A stretch of DNA of 36,150 nt from Myxococcales bacterium (GCA_013297655.1 JAAFHV010000069.1:1-36150), one strand, 5' to 3'; positions 18,442 to 27,151 are shown, counted from the stretch's first letter. Translations and numbers: made by a program. The notes: generated by a model not told the origin, from the sequence alone.

Positions 18442-20177
18442 GGAGGCTCTTGGTGGTCGCGGCGAGCGGCATCACGATGTTCGCGGCCTGCCAACCGATC
18501 GAGCCTCGTCCGCTTCCGGAGGGTCCTCAAAACTCTTGCGAGGTCAGCGCGTGCGACAGGTACGAGCAATCGTCTGCTGCGCGGCCGGCATGCAGCGGGA
18601 GCGGTCGTTGCGAGGTTTCCGGCAAACCCGAGTACCCGTTCGTGCTCGCGATCTCGGTCCCCGACAGCTCGTTTTTCGCTTCCGGACGCACGTTCCTCCT
18701 CCGTAGCCAAGACCTGCGCGGGAACAGCACGACGTGCGTCGCCCCATCTTGCTTTCTGCTCCCGCCTCTCGTGGAGGTCGGGGGCGAGTATCGCGTAACC
18801 GGGGCGACGCCCGCGCTCGTGGGGTATCCGCTTTCGGGCACCGACGTCCTGCCCGCACGTGTCGCGTACTACGCCGCGGTCCAGCTCGACGACGGTACGC
18901 TTCGGGATGCGTCCGAGGTCGGCCTTCCGTCGTCCCCGCTGTTCGCGGACACGATCCCGGGACGGTTTCTCGCCTTCGTTCCATCGGGCCCCTACCTCCG
19001 CGAGGCGATGCCGACGCGTCCGTTCGACATCGCGTTCCCTCCCGTCGTCGGGCCGGTCAGCGTGACGGTGGAAGGCGTCCGCGTTGGGATCTTTCCATTT
19101 TTCACCGATACCTTCGCGGTCGGCGCTCCTCCGAGCAGCCTCGACGACCCTAGCGGGAGCGCACACACCGCCTTCGTCAAACGCTCCGCCGGACTGGATG
19201 GGTTCTACACGTACCTTCGGGATCGCAAGACCGAGCGGCGGCTGTCGTCGCTGCGTCCGCTCGCGGGCACCGACGCTGCGGTCCGCCTCGACACCGTCGC
19301 GCAGAACGATCCCTCCGGAGCCCTCCGCGACGGCATCGACATCGTCGTCATGCCGGACGCGCGTTGGGTCGGCATGCCCACGCTGGTGGACCGCATCCTC
19401 GCCGGCGCAGGCTTCCGCCTCGAGTACCCGGATTTGCCCTCGCCCGTCTCGGTCACCGGTCAGGTCGACGCGGAGGGCGCGGCGGCCGCGCAGGTGACGT
19501 TCGTCAGCACGCGCATCGACGTGCGGACGCCGACCCCGTCGGACCTCGTCTACCGGACGACCGTTCGCACCGACGCAGAGGGGCGTTTCGCGACCGTCCT
19601 GCCGCCCGGCAACTACGACGCGTTCGTGGAGCCGGACGATCGCGCGTTCGCGAAAACCCGCGTCAGCACCGGCATCTCCGCGACCGAGCGCGTAGTCGTC
19701 CTCCGCGCTCCGCGGAAGGGCGTCGTGTCGGGAAAAGTACGTATCGCCGACGGCCGCGCGCTTTCCAACGCCGACGTGTTGTGGGGGCCGTCGGTCTCGC
19801 GGCGATCGCTCTCGACGCCTTGGCTCTCGCCGCGCCCGGGCCGCGCACGCACGGACGCCGAGGGCCGCTATTCGGTCGCGCTCGACGAGGGCGACTACGA
19901 CGTCACCGTCGTGCCGCAGGCGGGCAGTGGCTTCCCGCGTTTCGTCGCTCCACGAAGACCCGTCGGGCCGAACGACGCGACCCTCGACGATCTCGTGATC
20001 GTCGCGCCGACGCGGGTCGCGTTCACGATGTTGTCGCCGGGGGTCCAGGCGATCGGGCGCGCGGTGGTCCGAGCCTTCGCGTTCGTGCCGTCGCTGTCCG
20101 GCTTCGTCGAGGTCGGGCAGGCGCTGAGCGATACGAGCGGGCAGTTCGAGCTATTGCTGGGACCTTTGCCAAAATGA
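18438..20177 (+). CDS. Lipoprotein with carboxypeptidase-regulatory-like repeats
   Basis: The start is the GTG at 18438, which forms a GTGA overlap with the previous stop; AAGG lies seven bases upstream. From there the 579-residue product opens with a lipoprotein signal ending MFAAC, followed by a short Cys-containing stretch. The C-terminal half holds two clear carboxypeptidase-regulatory-like beta-sandwich repeats: about residues 335-425 (VTGQVDAEG ... TDAEGRFATVLPPGNYDAFVEP) and about 430-510 (VSGKVRIADG ... TDAEGRYSVALDEGDYDVTV). A third, weaker copy reaches the C-terminus. Such domains are usually structural or glycan/protein-binding parts of surface proteins. The N-terminal half is not recognised. 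An in-frame extension to 18339 lies inside the preceding gene and was rejected. Confidence 0.85.
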   Translation: MRRLLVVAASGITMFAACQPIEPRPLPEGPQNSCEVSACDRYEQSSAARPACSGSGRCEVSGKPEYPFVLAISVPDSSFFASGRTFLLRSQDLRGNSTTCVAPSCFLLPPLVEVGGEYRVTGATPALVGYPLSGTDVLPARVAYYAAVQLDDGTLRDASEVGLPSSPLFADTIPGRFLAFVPSGPYLREAMPTRPFDIAFPPVVGPVSVTVEGVRVGIFPFFTDTFAVGAPPSSLDDPSGSAHTAFVKRSAGLDGFYTYLRDRKTERRLSSLRPLAGTDAAVRLDTVAQNDPSGALRDGIDIVVMPDARWVGMPTLVDRILAGAGFRLEYPDLPSPVSVTGQVDAEGAAAAQVTFVSTRIDVRTPTPSDLVYRTTVRTDAEGRFATVLPPGNYDAFVEPDDRAFAKTRVSTGISATERVVVLRAPRKGVVSGKVRIADGRALSNADVLWGPSVSRRSLSTPWLSPRPGRARTDAEGRYSVALDEGDYDVTVVPQAGSGFPRFVAPRRPVGPNDATLDDLVIVAPTRVAFTMLSPGVQAIGRAVVRAFAFVPSLSGFVEVGQALSDTSGQFELLLGPLPK

Positions 20178-20196
20178 ACGATATGAAGGATCGCAG

Positions 20197-20766
20197 ATGA
20201 CGCTTCGAGAAGACAAGGTGCCGTTCCTCGCGCGGCTGGTTCGTCGCGATCCGTCGTCGTCCGATTCGAAGAAGAACGACGTGTCGATCCTCGCGCTCGC
20301 GGCGGCGTCGTTCGGGTCGAAGACCGATCCGGACAGCACGGTGCCGACCGGCTTCGATCCCGCCGCGGTCGCGCTCTTCGAGGGGCTCGTGGAGTGCGCG
20401 TTTCTCGTCGCGCACGCCGATGGCGTCTTCGACGAGCTCGAGCGCGAAGCGTTCGAGCGGCTCGTGTTGGTCGCGTGTGATGGAACCGTGTCGCAAGGCC
20501 AAATCGCCTCCCTCGTGACCGACCTCGCGGCGCAGCGCGAAGAAGACGGGGAGGACGCGCGCATCACCGCCGCCGCGCGCGCGTTCAAGCGGCCATCGCA
20601 TGCCGAAGAGGCCCTTCGTGTCGCGGTCGTGATGGCGCGCGCCTCCGACGACGTGAGCGCCGTCGAGCGAAAAACGATCGAGAAGATCGCCGATGCGTGC
20701 GGGCTCGCGCCGGCTGCGGTGGACGAAGCGTTTCGCGCGGTAGACGCCGAGATCGCTCGCGTGTAA
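20197..20766 (+). CDS. TerB-like protein
   Basis: A 189-residue soluble protein with two helical halves that match the TerB/DjlA-N fold: VECAFLVAHADGVFDELEREAFERL and, later, VMARASDDVSAVERKTIEKIADACGL. Each carries the acidic loop (HADG...E, SDD...E) seen in TerB proteins, which can bind metal. The N-terminal 45 residues are polar and poorly conserved. GAAGGA precedes the ATG by seven bases. It is the last gene of the run and ends just before a hairpin facing a convergent gene. TerB domains occur in tellurite resistance and in stress or envelope systems. No other ter gene is here, so tellurite resistance is not implied. Confidence 0.83.
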   Translation: MTLREDKVPFLARLVRRDPSSSDSKKNDVSILALAAASFGSKTDPDSTVPTGFDPAAVALFEGLVECAFLVAHADGVFDELEREAFERLVLVACDGTVSQGQIASLVTDLAAQREEDGEDARITAAARAFKRPSHAEEALRVAVVMARASDDVSAVERKTIEKIADACGLAPAAVDEAFRAVDAEIARV

Positions 20767-20774
20767 CGGCGGCT

Positions 20775-20797
20775 GCCGCGTCATCGTGGGACGCGGC
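20775..20797. terminator. Hairpin between convergent genes, likely bidirectional terminator
   Basis: GCCGCGTC (20775-20782) pairs perfectly with GACGCGGC (20790-20797) around a 7-base loop, and outer wobble pairs can extend it. It fills the 40-base gap between the TerB-like gene (plus) and the TPR gene (minus). There is no T-run on either strand, so its strength is uncertain. Confidence 0.45.
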
Positions 20798-20806
20798 GGT
20801 GGCTTG

Positions 20807-23170
20807 TCAGCCCAACATCTCGCGGCTCATCGCGAAGAGGCTCGCTTCCTGCTCGCGGCCAGCTTCGCGCGCGCTCGTCTCGAGTCGGGCGAGGACCGAG
20901 CGCTGGTGCGGCACTAGGCTCTCGCGTCGCTCCGGAGGTGCATCCTCGAGCCGCGCCGAGAGCAGCGCCAAGAGCTCGAGCCCGCGGTCGAGGTGCGTGA
21001 GGAGGGCCACGAGATCGTCGACCACCTCGTCGCGCGTCGGATCGGCGCGCAGCTCGGCGAGCCGTTGCTCGACGCGCGCTTCCAAATCGGCCGGATCGAC
21101 GGAGCCCAGATCCTCTCCAGCATCGTCGGCAGGGGCTGAGGCAGGAGCGGGCGGGGCTGGCCCCTCGACGAACGCTGGCTCGAAAGATTCGGTAGCAGGG
21201 GCAGAGGCGGAGGGAGGTGGCTCTTGTGGCAAGAGCGAGCGTTCGAGGTTGAGGACCGCCTGGGCGAGGGGGGCGAGCGCTCGCGCGCGCCGGGTCGTGC
21301 GGAGCGCTGCGGCGCGATCGGCCAAGGTGTCCCGCTCGAGGGTGGCGGCCTCCACGAGGAGCGATACGTGCGTTTCGTCGAGCGGCTCGTCGCGGAGGCG
21401 GGCGAAGGCGAGCCGCGCGCCGTCGTGGTCTCCGGCGGCCAGGCGCGCGCGGGCCTCGAAGAGCCTCGCGTGGGGGCTCTCCGGAAGCGCACTCGGAACC
21501 TGGCGTGCGCGCGCGACCGCCGCTGCAGCGTCGCCGAGATCGTCGAGGAGGCATCGGGCGAGGGCGAGGCTGGCGCGGCCGAGCTCTTCGTCCGTCGTCG
21601 CGATCTCGGTCGCACGGAGCAGCAGCGAGGCCCCGCGCGAAGCGTTCCCTGCGGCGACGAGGGCCTCACCTAAGCCCGTCAGCGCGCGCGCGTCGTCCGG
21701 GGCGTAGAGGAGCGCGCGTTCGAATGCGTTCTTCGCGCGAGCGCCATGGCCCAGCGCGACGTACAGGGCGCCGGCGGCGAGCAGCACCGCGCACTTTTGG
21801 TCCGCCGCGGAGGCGAGCGCCTCGAGCCCGCCGAGGTGAGATTCGGCGACCTCGAATCGGCCCGCTTCGAGCGCCCGGTGTATCGCTGAAAAATGAGCGA
21901 AACCATAGGCTTGCGCGTCGATCTGGGCCTCCTCCAGATCTCTCAGCGAGGCGAGCGGATCGTCGGTGAGGGCGGCGGCCTGGGCGCGCACGAGGGCGCG
22001 GAGGGTGGGGGAAGGCTCGCGCTCCGCGTCTCTCACCGCGCGGGCCGATGCGCTCGCGCGATCGCCCGTCCGCGACAGCAACGTGGCGGCGAGATCGCCG
22101 AGACGGAGGGCCGTCGTGTGCTCGGCGTCGCGGAGGAGCGTGAGGGCAGCCTCCGTTCGACCATCGGTGCGCGCGTCGATCTCGACGAGGCGTCGCGCGA
22201 CGTCCGGGTGTCGCGGAGCGAGGGTGAGCGCGTCGACGAGCGCGTGACGGGCGCCTTCGAGGTCTCCCGCTTGGAGGCAGAGATCGGCGTCACGGGTGAG
22301 ACGAGCGCCCTCACGTGCGCGGACGAACGACGCGTCGCCGACGAAGCCGCGGCCCTCGCGGAACGAGACCTCGAACCCACGATCGTCGAGCGCGATCCCC
22401 GGAGCCCCCATCGCGGGCACACGCGGCGCGCGCGCGCCGGCCTCGGGGAACAACGTGGACGAGATCGCGCGCGTCGCGTTTTTCAGGTGGAATGTCGCGC
22501 CGTCGGCGGTGAACACCGAGCCCACGATCCGCGCGACGGCCTCCATCGCGAGGCGAGTGGCGGGGCCGGCGAGGGACGCGCCGCGCGCTTCGCCGACGAC
22601 GAGAATGACGTGGTCGTCCTCGAGCCCGAGGGTGACCTCGAACGCGAGCACCGATTTGGCGCGCGTCCACGCGAGCGCGAGCGGCTCTTCCGAGGTGCGT
22701 CGTGTCTCCGGCGCCTCCGCGACCTCCACGAGCACCGTCGTCTCGCGGACGCGGGTGAAGCGGAGCCGCGGCGCGCCGGGCACGATGACGTCGCGGAGCT
22801 TCGGCGCGACGAACGCGGCAAGCGTGTCCCACGTGAGCGAGAGCCGTAGGCGTCGCAGCTCCCCGCGCCGATGGCGGAATCGGTTCACCCCACCGGACAC
22901 GTCGAGCGGGAACGCGAGGTTCGGAAAGGTCACGTCGATCTCGTCGATCGACAGCGGGCCCATCGGCACGGGGCTCGCGATCGCGAGGCCGATTTGACGC
23001 GGTCCGAGGGTGAGGCAAAGCGTGATCCGCGGGCTCGGCGGGACCGCCTTGCTTACGACACGTTTGACCTTTTTTTGCCCTGCAGCGCGCACCGGAGGGA
23101 TCGTAACCCGCGGGCCTCGTCCGGGGCGACTTTGCGGCGACCGCGAGGTCTTCGTGGCTTTCAGAGCCAC
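20807..23170 (-). CDS. TPR-repeat protein with unknown N-terminal domain
   Basis: A 787-residue product. Residues about 1-45 are basic and low-complexity. Residues about 48-290 form an unrecognised beta-rich domain with the marked motif FPLDVSGGVNRFRHRRGELRR. From about residue 310 to 660 there are TPR-like helices (for example AKNAFERALLYAPDDARALTGLGEAL). An acidic Pro/Ala linker (about 665-705) leads to a helical C-terminus. No signal peptide is seen. The GTG at 23170 has GGAGG immediately beside it, which is too close for an ideal ribosome site, so the start may lie a few dozen codons downstream. The gene is 81 bases after the glycosyltransferase on the same strand and convergent to the 6141-20766 run. 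Function unknown. Confidence 0.8.
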   Translation of the reverse strand: MALKATKTSRSPQSRPGRGPRVTIPPVRAAGQKKVKRVVSKAVPPSPRITLCLTLGPRQIGLAIASPVPMGPLSIDEIDVTFPNLAFPLDVSGGVNRFRHRRGELRRLRLSLTWDTLAAFVAPKLRDVIVPGAPRLRFTRVRETTVLVEVAEAPETRRTSEEPLALAWTRAKSVLAFEVTLGLEDDHVILVVGEARGASLAGPATRLAMEAVARIVGSVFTADGATFHLKNATRAISSTLFPEAGARAPRVPAMGAPGIALDDRGFEVSFREGRGFVGDASFVRAREGARLTRDADLCLQAGDLEGARHALVDALTLAPRHPDVARRLVEIDARTDGRTEAALTLLRDAEHTTALRLGDLAATLLSRTGDRASASARAVRDAEREPSPTLRALVRAQAAALTDDPLASLRDLEEAQIDAQAYGFAHFSAIHRALEAGRFEVAESHLGGLEALASAADQKCAVLLAAGALYVALGHGARAKNAFERALLYAPDDARALTGLGEALVAAGNASRGASLLLRATEIATTDEELGRASLALARCLLDDLGDAAAAVARARQVPSALPESPHARLFEARARLAAGDHDGARLAFARLRDEPLDETHVSLLVEAATLERDTLADRAAALRTTRRARALAPLAQAVLNLERSLLPQEPPPSASAPATESFEPAFVEGPAPPAPASAPADDAGEDLGSVDPADLEARVEQRLAELRADPTRDEVVDDLVALLTHLDRGLELLALLSARLEDAPPERRESLVPHQRSVLARLETSAREAGREQEASLFAMSREMLG

Positions 23171-23251
23171 CCTCCGCCCGCGCGTCGATCCACCGGCGCG
23201 AGCCGCGAATCGTGCATCCGCACGCCGTTCGGAGCCGCCGCCGTCATGCGA

Positions 23252-24229
23252 TCACGCGACCCGGTCCTCCGCGACGACGTTGGAGTGTCCGCGGACCTTG
23301 AGGAGCCGGTCGGCGACCCTGTTCAGCGCGGTCACGGCCGGCTTCGGCGCGATGGAGAGCGCGAGGGTGGTGACCGTCTTGGCGTCGAGGAGGAGCTTCG
23401 GTTGGAGGCGAATCGCCTTCACTGCCATCGCGCGCGCCCAGGCGCCGTCGTTCATCATCCGAATCCCGATCCACGCTGCCTGGCGCGTGACCTTGACTCG
23501 CATCGAGCGGAGGGTAGGGAGCTCGCTCGCGGGAAAGTCGGGGTCTCTCTCGAGCTTGTCGATGCAAATGAACGTGATCTCCACGTTTCGTTTCACCGCG
23601 CGGCCGCTGTTGTTCTTCGTGTCGCGCATCACGCACGTCGCCTCGGCGTCGAAGTGGAAGAGGTACTTCATCGCCATGCGGATGAAGATGCCCTCGCCCT
23701 CCACGAAGATGTCCTCGAGGAACGGGTAGCGCTCGAAGCACTCCCGCCGCACGAGGGGCGAGACGGGATGAATGATCGCGTCCTCCGACAAGAGGCGCCG
23801 CAGCACGTTCCCGGAGAGGCCGGGACAGGGGTCGAGCCACTGCTCGTTGGTGTCGATGTCGAGTCGGATCCCGGGGGAGTACACGACGCCGTACTCGGGG
23901 CCGAGCTTCTCGAACATCTTCACTTGCGACGCGAGCTTGTGCGGCAAGTAGTAGTCGTCCGAATAGAGGATCGAAATGAAGTCGCCGGTGGACGCGCGGA
24001 GGCCCGCGTTCAAGCGATTGCCGATGACCCCGTTCTGCGGGAAGAGCACCAGCTTCACGCGCGGATCGCTCTCGTAGCGCTTCATGATCGCCTGCGAATC
24101 GTCGGTCGATCCGTTGTCGACGAGGACGAGCTCGACGTCGTCGTGGGTCTGCGAGAACACGCTCGCGATCGATTGCTCGAGGTACTGCGCCTGGTTGTAG
24201 GAGCAGAGGACGACGGAGACCTTCGGCAT
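23252..24229 (-). CDS. Family 2 glycosyltransferase
   Basis: A GT-A fold enzyme that transfers a sugar from a nucleotide donor, probably for a surface polysaccharide or lipopolysaccharide. The 325-residue protein begins at once with the GT2 signature (VSVVLCSYNQAQYLEQSI), followed by VDNGSTDDS near residues 38-45 and a metal-site YSDDYY at about 90-94. An acceptor-side Glu in DIFVEGEG is also present. There is no membrane segment, so it is peripheral. GAGAGG lies eight bases before the ATG at 24229, which settles the start; an in-frame extension to 25690 runs through the divergent gene and is spurious. It is divergent from a sugar dehydrogenase gene, which supports a sugar-pathway role. Confidence 0.92.
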   Translation of the reverse strand: MPKVSVVLCSYNQAQYLEQSIASVFSQTHDDVELVLVDNGSTDDSQAIMKRYESDPRVKLVLFPQNGVIGNRLNAGLRASTGDFISILYSDDYYLPHKLASQVKMFEKLGPEYGVVYSPGIRLDIDTNEQWLDPCPGLSGNVLRRLLSEDAIIHPVSPLVRRECFERYPFLEDIFVEGEGIFIRMAMKYLFHFDAEATCVMRDTKNNSGRAVKRNVEITFICIDKLERDPDFPASELPTLRSMRVKVTRQAAWIGIRMMNDGAWARAMAVKAIRLQPKLLLDAKTVTTLALSIAPKPAVTALNRVADRLLKVRGHSNVVAEDRVA

Positions 24230-24275
24230 GACGGGAACCTCTCGGCGCGCAATTAGCCCGCTTTTTCTCGAGTGG

Positions 24276-24304
24276 ATAGTGATTCGCCGAGCGCCCGCGG
24301 TCAA
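24276..24304 (-). promoter_or_regulatory. Candidate promoter for the glycosyltransferase gene
   Basis: On the minus strand TTGACC (24304-24299) is a five-of-six -35 match. It is followed after 17 bases by CACTAT (24281-24276), or after 19 bases by CTATCC. The -10 is poor, so confidence is modest. It lies 47 bases upstream of the ATG at 24229. Confidence 0.35.
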
Positions 24305-24425
24305 CCTCCCCGCCGCTCCGTGGGCGCGCCCGCGGAGGCTCCGAGTCGTGATGCTCGCCCCTGCTCGCGAAGTCCGATGAATGGCGGCTGGGGCTGCAGG
24401 CATCGGAGAGTGGGCAGACCTCGCG

Positions 24426-24462
24426 GGACGGGCACGGGCTCGCGCGTGCCGGTCCGCCTTTT
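24426..24462 (+). terminator. GC hairpin plus short T-run upstream of the sugar dehydrogenase gene
   Basis: GGACGGGCACG (24426-24436) and CGTGCCGGTCC (24445-24455) form an 11-bp stem with one mismatch and an 8-base loop. TTTT follows at 24459-24462. It stands about 76 bases before the GTG at 24539, in a leader rather than after a gene, so it could be an attenuator or a stop for stray transcription. The T-run is short. Confidence 0.35.
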
Positions 24463-24538
24463 GAGGGTCCTGGCGTTGCCTCGCCGCGCATGGTAGCGAG
24501 CGACTCGCGTGCGGGAACCGCGCGGAAGGAAGGCTCCT

Positions 24539-25522
24539 GTGGCTGTGAAGGCTTGTGTCATCGGGATGGGGAACATGGGTCGGCACCACGCTCGCGTGCT
24601 GTCGGATTTGCGCGGAGTGACGCTCGTGGGAGTGGCCGAGCCCGGCCCTCTCGGGGGCAAGGTCCCCGACGCGGCGAAGGTCTACGAGGACTACCGGGTG
24701 ATGCTCGACGAGCAGAAGCCGGACATGGTCGTCATCGCGGTGCCAACCGAGCTCCACATGCCGATCGCCTGCCACGCGATGGAGCGCGGCATCCACGTGC
24801 TCGTGGAGAAGCCGATCGCGCGCAACGTCGAAGAAGCGACGCTGATGATCGAGACCGCGAAGAAACACCGCGTGAAGCTCATGGTCGGTCACCTCGAGCG
24901 CTTCAACCCCGCCGTCGGCGAGATCAAGCGCTGCGTCGCCGCCGGCGAGCTCGGTCGTATTTTCCAGCTGAGCGCGCGTCGCATCAGCCCGTTCCCGGCC
25001 CGCATCTTGGACGTCGGCGTCATCCTCGACATCGCGACCCACGACATCGACGCGATGCACTTCATTACCGGCGGTCGTGTCTCGCGCGCGGTCGCCGAGA
25101 CGGCGCGCAAAGCGCACAAGACCTGCGAGGACATGGTCTCCGCGCTCCTCCGCTTCACCACCGGCGAGATCGGCGTCATCGACGTGCACTGGCTGAGCCC
25201 GCAGAAGATCCGGCAGCTCAGCGTCGTCGGCGAAGGCGGCATGGTGGTCGCCGACTACCTCTCGCAAGACGTGTTCTTTTACAAAAACGGCCGCGTGAAC
25301 GACACGTGGATCCCCGCCTCGAACTTCTCCGGCGCCATCGAAGGCGACATGGTGAAGACGTACATCCCGAAGCGCGAGCCGCTCCGGATCGAGCACGAGC
25401 AGTTCCTCGAATCGGTCGTAGAGGACAAGATTCCCTACGTCACCGGCGAAGACGGCCTCGCCGCCCTCGAGGTCGCGCTTCGGCTCATCGACTCGGGCAC
25501 AAACGACGGCGCTCGCCGCTAA
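24539..25522 (+). CDS. Gfo/Idh/MocA family sugar dehydrogenase
   Basis: An NAD(P)-dependent oxidoreductase acting on a sugar, probably a nucleotide sugar. The 327-residue protein starts with a Rossmann motif (Gly9, Gly11, Gly14 in GMGNMG). It has the family signature EKP at residues 90-92 and a likely catalytic histidine in DIATHDID (about residue 168). The stretch GHLERFNPAV followed by ARRISPFPARILDVGV resembles the branch annotated as UDP-N-acetylglucosamine 3-dehydrogenase (GnnA-like). The GTG at 24539 is preferred because GGAAGGAAGG ends about five bases before it; a GTG at 24509 would add 10 poorly conserved residues. Neighbouring glycosyltransferase, deacetylase-like and WbqC genes support a glycan pathway. 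The substrate is not proven. Confidence 0.9.
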   Translation: MAVKACVIGMGNMGRHHARVLSDLRGVTLVGVAEPGPLGGKVPDAAKVYEDYRVMLDEQKPDMVVIAVPTELHMPIACHAMERGIHVLVEKPIARNVEEATLMIETAKKHRVKLMVGHLERFNPAVGEIKRCVAAGELGRIFQLSARRISPFPARILDVGVILDIATHDIDAMHFITGGRVSRAVAETARKAHKTCEDMVSALLRFTTGEIGVIDVHWLSPQKIRQLSVVGEGGMVVADYLSQDVFFYKNGRVNDTWIPASNFSGAIEGDMVKTYIPKREPLRIEHEQFLESVVEDKIPYVTGEDGLAALEVALRLIDSGTNDGARR

Positions 25523-25673
25523 CCGCGAAAAGGCCAGGTCGTGTGCTCGCGGCGCGACCGAGGCCACCCATCGCCATGCGCATCGCGTTCGTATCCCCAC
25601 GCCATTTCGTCTCCGGTCACGCGCGCGCGCGTCGAACGATTGTTGCAGGGTGCATGTTCTCGAGAGGGTCACG

Positions 25674-26393
25674 ATGAGGACCGAGTTCACCTACGCGATG
25701 CTGGAGGACGAGCTCGGCGCGGTGCTCCGCGCGGGCTACACGCCGCTCCGTTGCATCGACTACGCCGACCGCATGGGCACGCCGCTCGAGAAGGCGCTCG
25801 TGCTCCGGATCGACATCGATTTTTCGATGGGCAAAGTGAAGGCGATCCTCGACATCCTCGAGCGCACGAAGGTGCGCGCGACGTTCTTCGTGCGCCTCCA
25901 CGCGTTCGACTACAACCCGTTCTCGTTCGAGGGCTACCGCACCCTCCGCCGCATCTTGGAAGACGGGCACGAGCTCGGGTACCACGCCGAGATCATGGAC
26001 CAGTCCGCGATATGGAACGAGGACGGCGCGGCCTGCCTCCGGCGTGATCTCGCGGTGCTCTCCACGATGATGGGCACCCCGATCCACGGCGCCGCGTCGC
26101 ACGGCGGTCTCACCGGCCACAACAACCTCGATTTTTTCAAGACGAACGACCCTCGCGCGTTCGGCCTGCGATACGAAGCGTACGAAAACACGAGCCATTT
26201 CAACTTGTTCCACGCGTCGCGGTACGTGTCGGACAGCGAGTGGACGCGCTGGAAGGCGTACGAGAACGGCGTGCGGATCGACGACGATCACAGGCCACCT
26301 TCGGCGCACGCGGCGGACGGGCCGAACGTGCTCCACCTCTTGATCCACCCGGACACGTACTACGTGAATCACTGCTACGAGCGGGAGCGCTGA
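25674..26393 (+). CDS. Polysaccharide-deacetylase-like (NodB-fold) protein
   Basis: A 239-residue protein with NodB-type features. RIDIDFS (Asp47, Asp49) stands where the metal-binding TFDDG motif normally lies. ATFFVRL follows at about residues 69-75, and HELGYHAE (His99, His104) fits the second metal-binding motif. Length and motifs fit a small cytosolic deacetylase or hydrolase acting on a sugar precursor; no signal peptide is present. GAGAGGG lies just before the ATG at 25674; a GTG at 25650 is possible but has weaker support. The stop overlaps the WbqC start by one base (TGATG), so the two are coupled. Because the first motif is altered, catalysis should not be assumed. Confidence 0.82.
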   Translation: MRTEFTYAMLEDELGAVLRAGYTPLRCIDYADRMGTPLEKALVLRIDIDFSMGKVKAILDILERTKVRATFFVRLHAFDYNPFSFEGYRTLRRILEDGHELGYHAEIMDQSAIWNEDGAACLRRDLAVLSTMMGTPIHGAASHGGLTGHNNLDFFKTNDPRAFGLRYEAYENTSHFNLFHASRYVSDSEWTRWKAYENGVRIDDDHRPPSAHAADGPNVLHLLIHPDTYYVNHCYERER

Positions 26394-27151
26394 TGTCCCG
26401 CGCGGTCGCGATTCACCAGCCCGATTTTCTCCCGTGGATGGGTTACTTCGTGAAGGTCGCCAAGTGCGACGTGCTCGTCGTGATGGACCACGTCGAGAAC
26501 AACCCGCGCAAAGCCTTCCTCTGCAAGCGGGTCGCGTTCCAGCTCCCGGGCTCGGTGGGGTACCTCGGGCTCGTTCTCGAGCACCCCGCGGACGGGCGCG
26601 TGAGCATCCCGCTCTCCGAGATGCGCATCTCCAAGGAGATGGAAAAAACAGCAGGGAAGCTCGAAAAGACGGTGGAGCAGGCGTACAAGCGCGCGCCATT
26701 CTTCGACGAGGTGTTTCCCCTCGTGACCGACGTGCTCCGCTCCACCGAGCCGCTCCTCGTCGCGCGAAACATGGCCTTCGTCGACGCCGTGCTCGCCAAG
26801 CTCGATCTCCACCCGCAGCGCATCCTCTCGTCGACGATGGGCGCCACCCTGCGCGGGGGTGAGCTCGTGGCCGAGCTGTGCGCGCTCGCGAAGGCCGACG
26901 TTTACGTGAGCGGGGAGGGTGGGCGTGGGTACCAGTCGCCGGAGAGCTTCGCGGCGCGCGGGGTTCGCATCGCCTACAACCATTTCGCCCCGCGCGAGTA
27001 TCCGCGCTTCCAGGGCGAGTGGGCGCCGGGGCTGAGCATCGTCGACGCGCTCATGAACTTGGGGTTCGCCGGCACCCGAGAGCGGATCGCGGAAGAAGTG
27101 CGCCTCTCGGAAGAGAAAGCGCGCGCCGTCGGTGAGGCCGTTCGTCCCTGA
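26393..27151 (+). CDS. WbqC-family protein
   Basis: A 252-residue protein carrying the WbqC signature near its start: AIHQPDFLPWMGYFVKVAKCDV, then MDHV. WbqC-like proteins are common in O-antigen and exopolysaccharide clusters, often near amino-sugar enzymes; their chemistry is not firmly known. GGAG lies about six bases before the ATG, which overlaps the preceding stop by one base. The partner genes upstream (deacetylase-like, sugar dehydrogenase) suggest a common sugar-modifying pathway. It converges on the GNAT gene with a 29-base gap that has no convincing terminator hairpin. Confidence 0.88.
   Translation: MSRAVAIHQPDFLPWMGYFVKVAKCDVLVVMDHVENNPRKAFLCKRVAFQLPGSVGYLGLVLEHPADGRVSIPLSEMRISKEMEKTAGKLEKTVEQAYKRAPFFDEVFPLVTDVLRSTEPLLVARNMAFVDAVLAKLDLHPQRILSSTMGATLRGGELVAELCALAKADVYVSGEGGRGYQSPESFAARGVRIAYNHFAPREYPRFQGEWAPGLSIVDALMNLGFAGTRERIAEEVRLSEEKARAVGEAVRP

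Larger units (their letters stand above)
24230..24538. other. Divergent intergenic region, 309 bases
   Basis: This holds the control region between the minus-strand glycosyltransferase and the plus-strand sugar dehydrogenase. It contains a candidate minus-strand promoter (24276-24304) and a GC-rich hairpin followed by TTTT (24426-24462). No supported coding frame or RNA gene is seen in it. Confidence 0.6.

Noticed and set aside
20197-20766. Tellurite resistance function for the TerB-like gene
   Set aside because: No other ter genes are near, and TerB folds occur in many unrelated proteins.
23252-25690. An 812-residue frame that would fuse a long N-terminal part to the glycosyltransferase
   Set aside because: The extension is antisense to the Gfo/Idh/MocA gene and crosses the divergent promoter region; the GT2 domain starts exactly at the ATG at 24229 with a good ribosome site.
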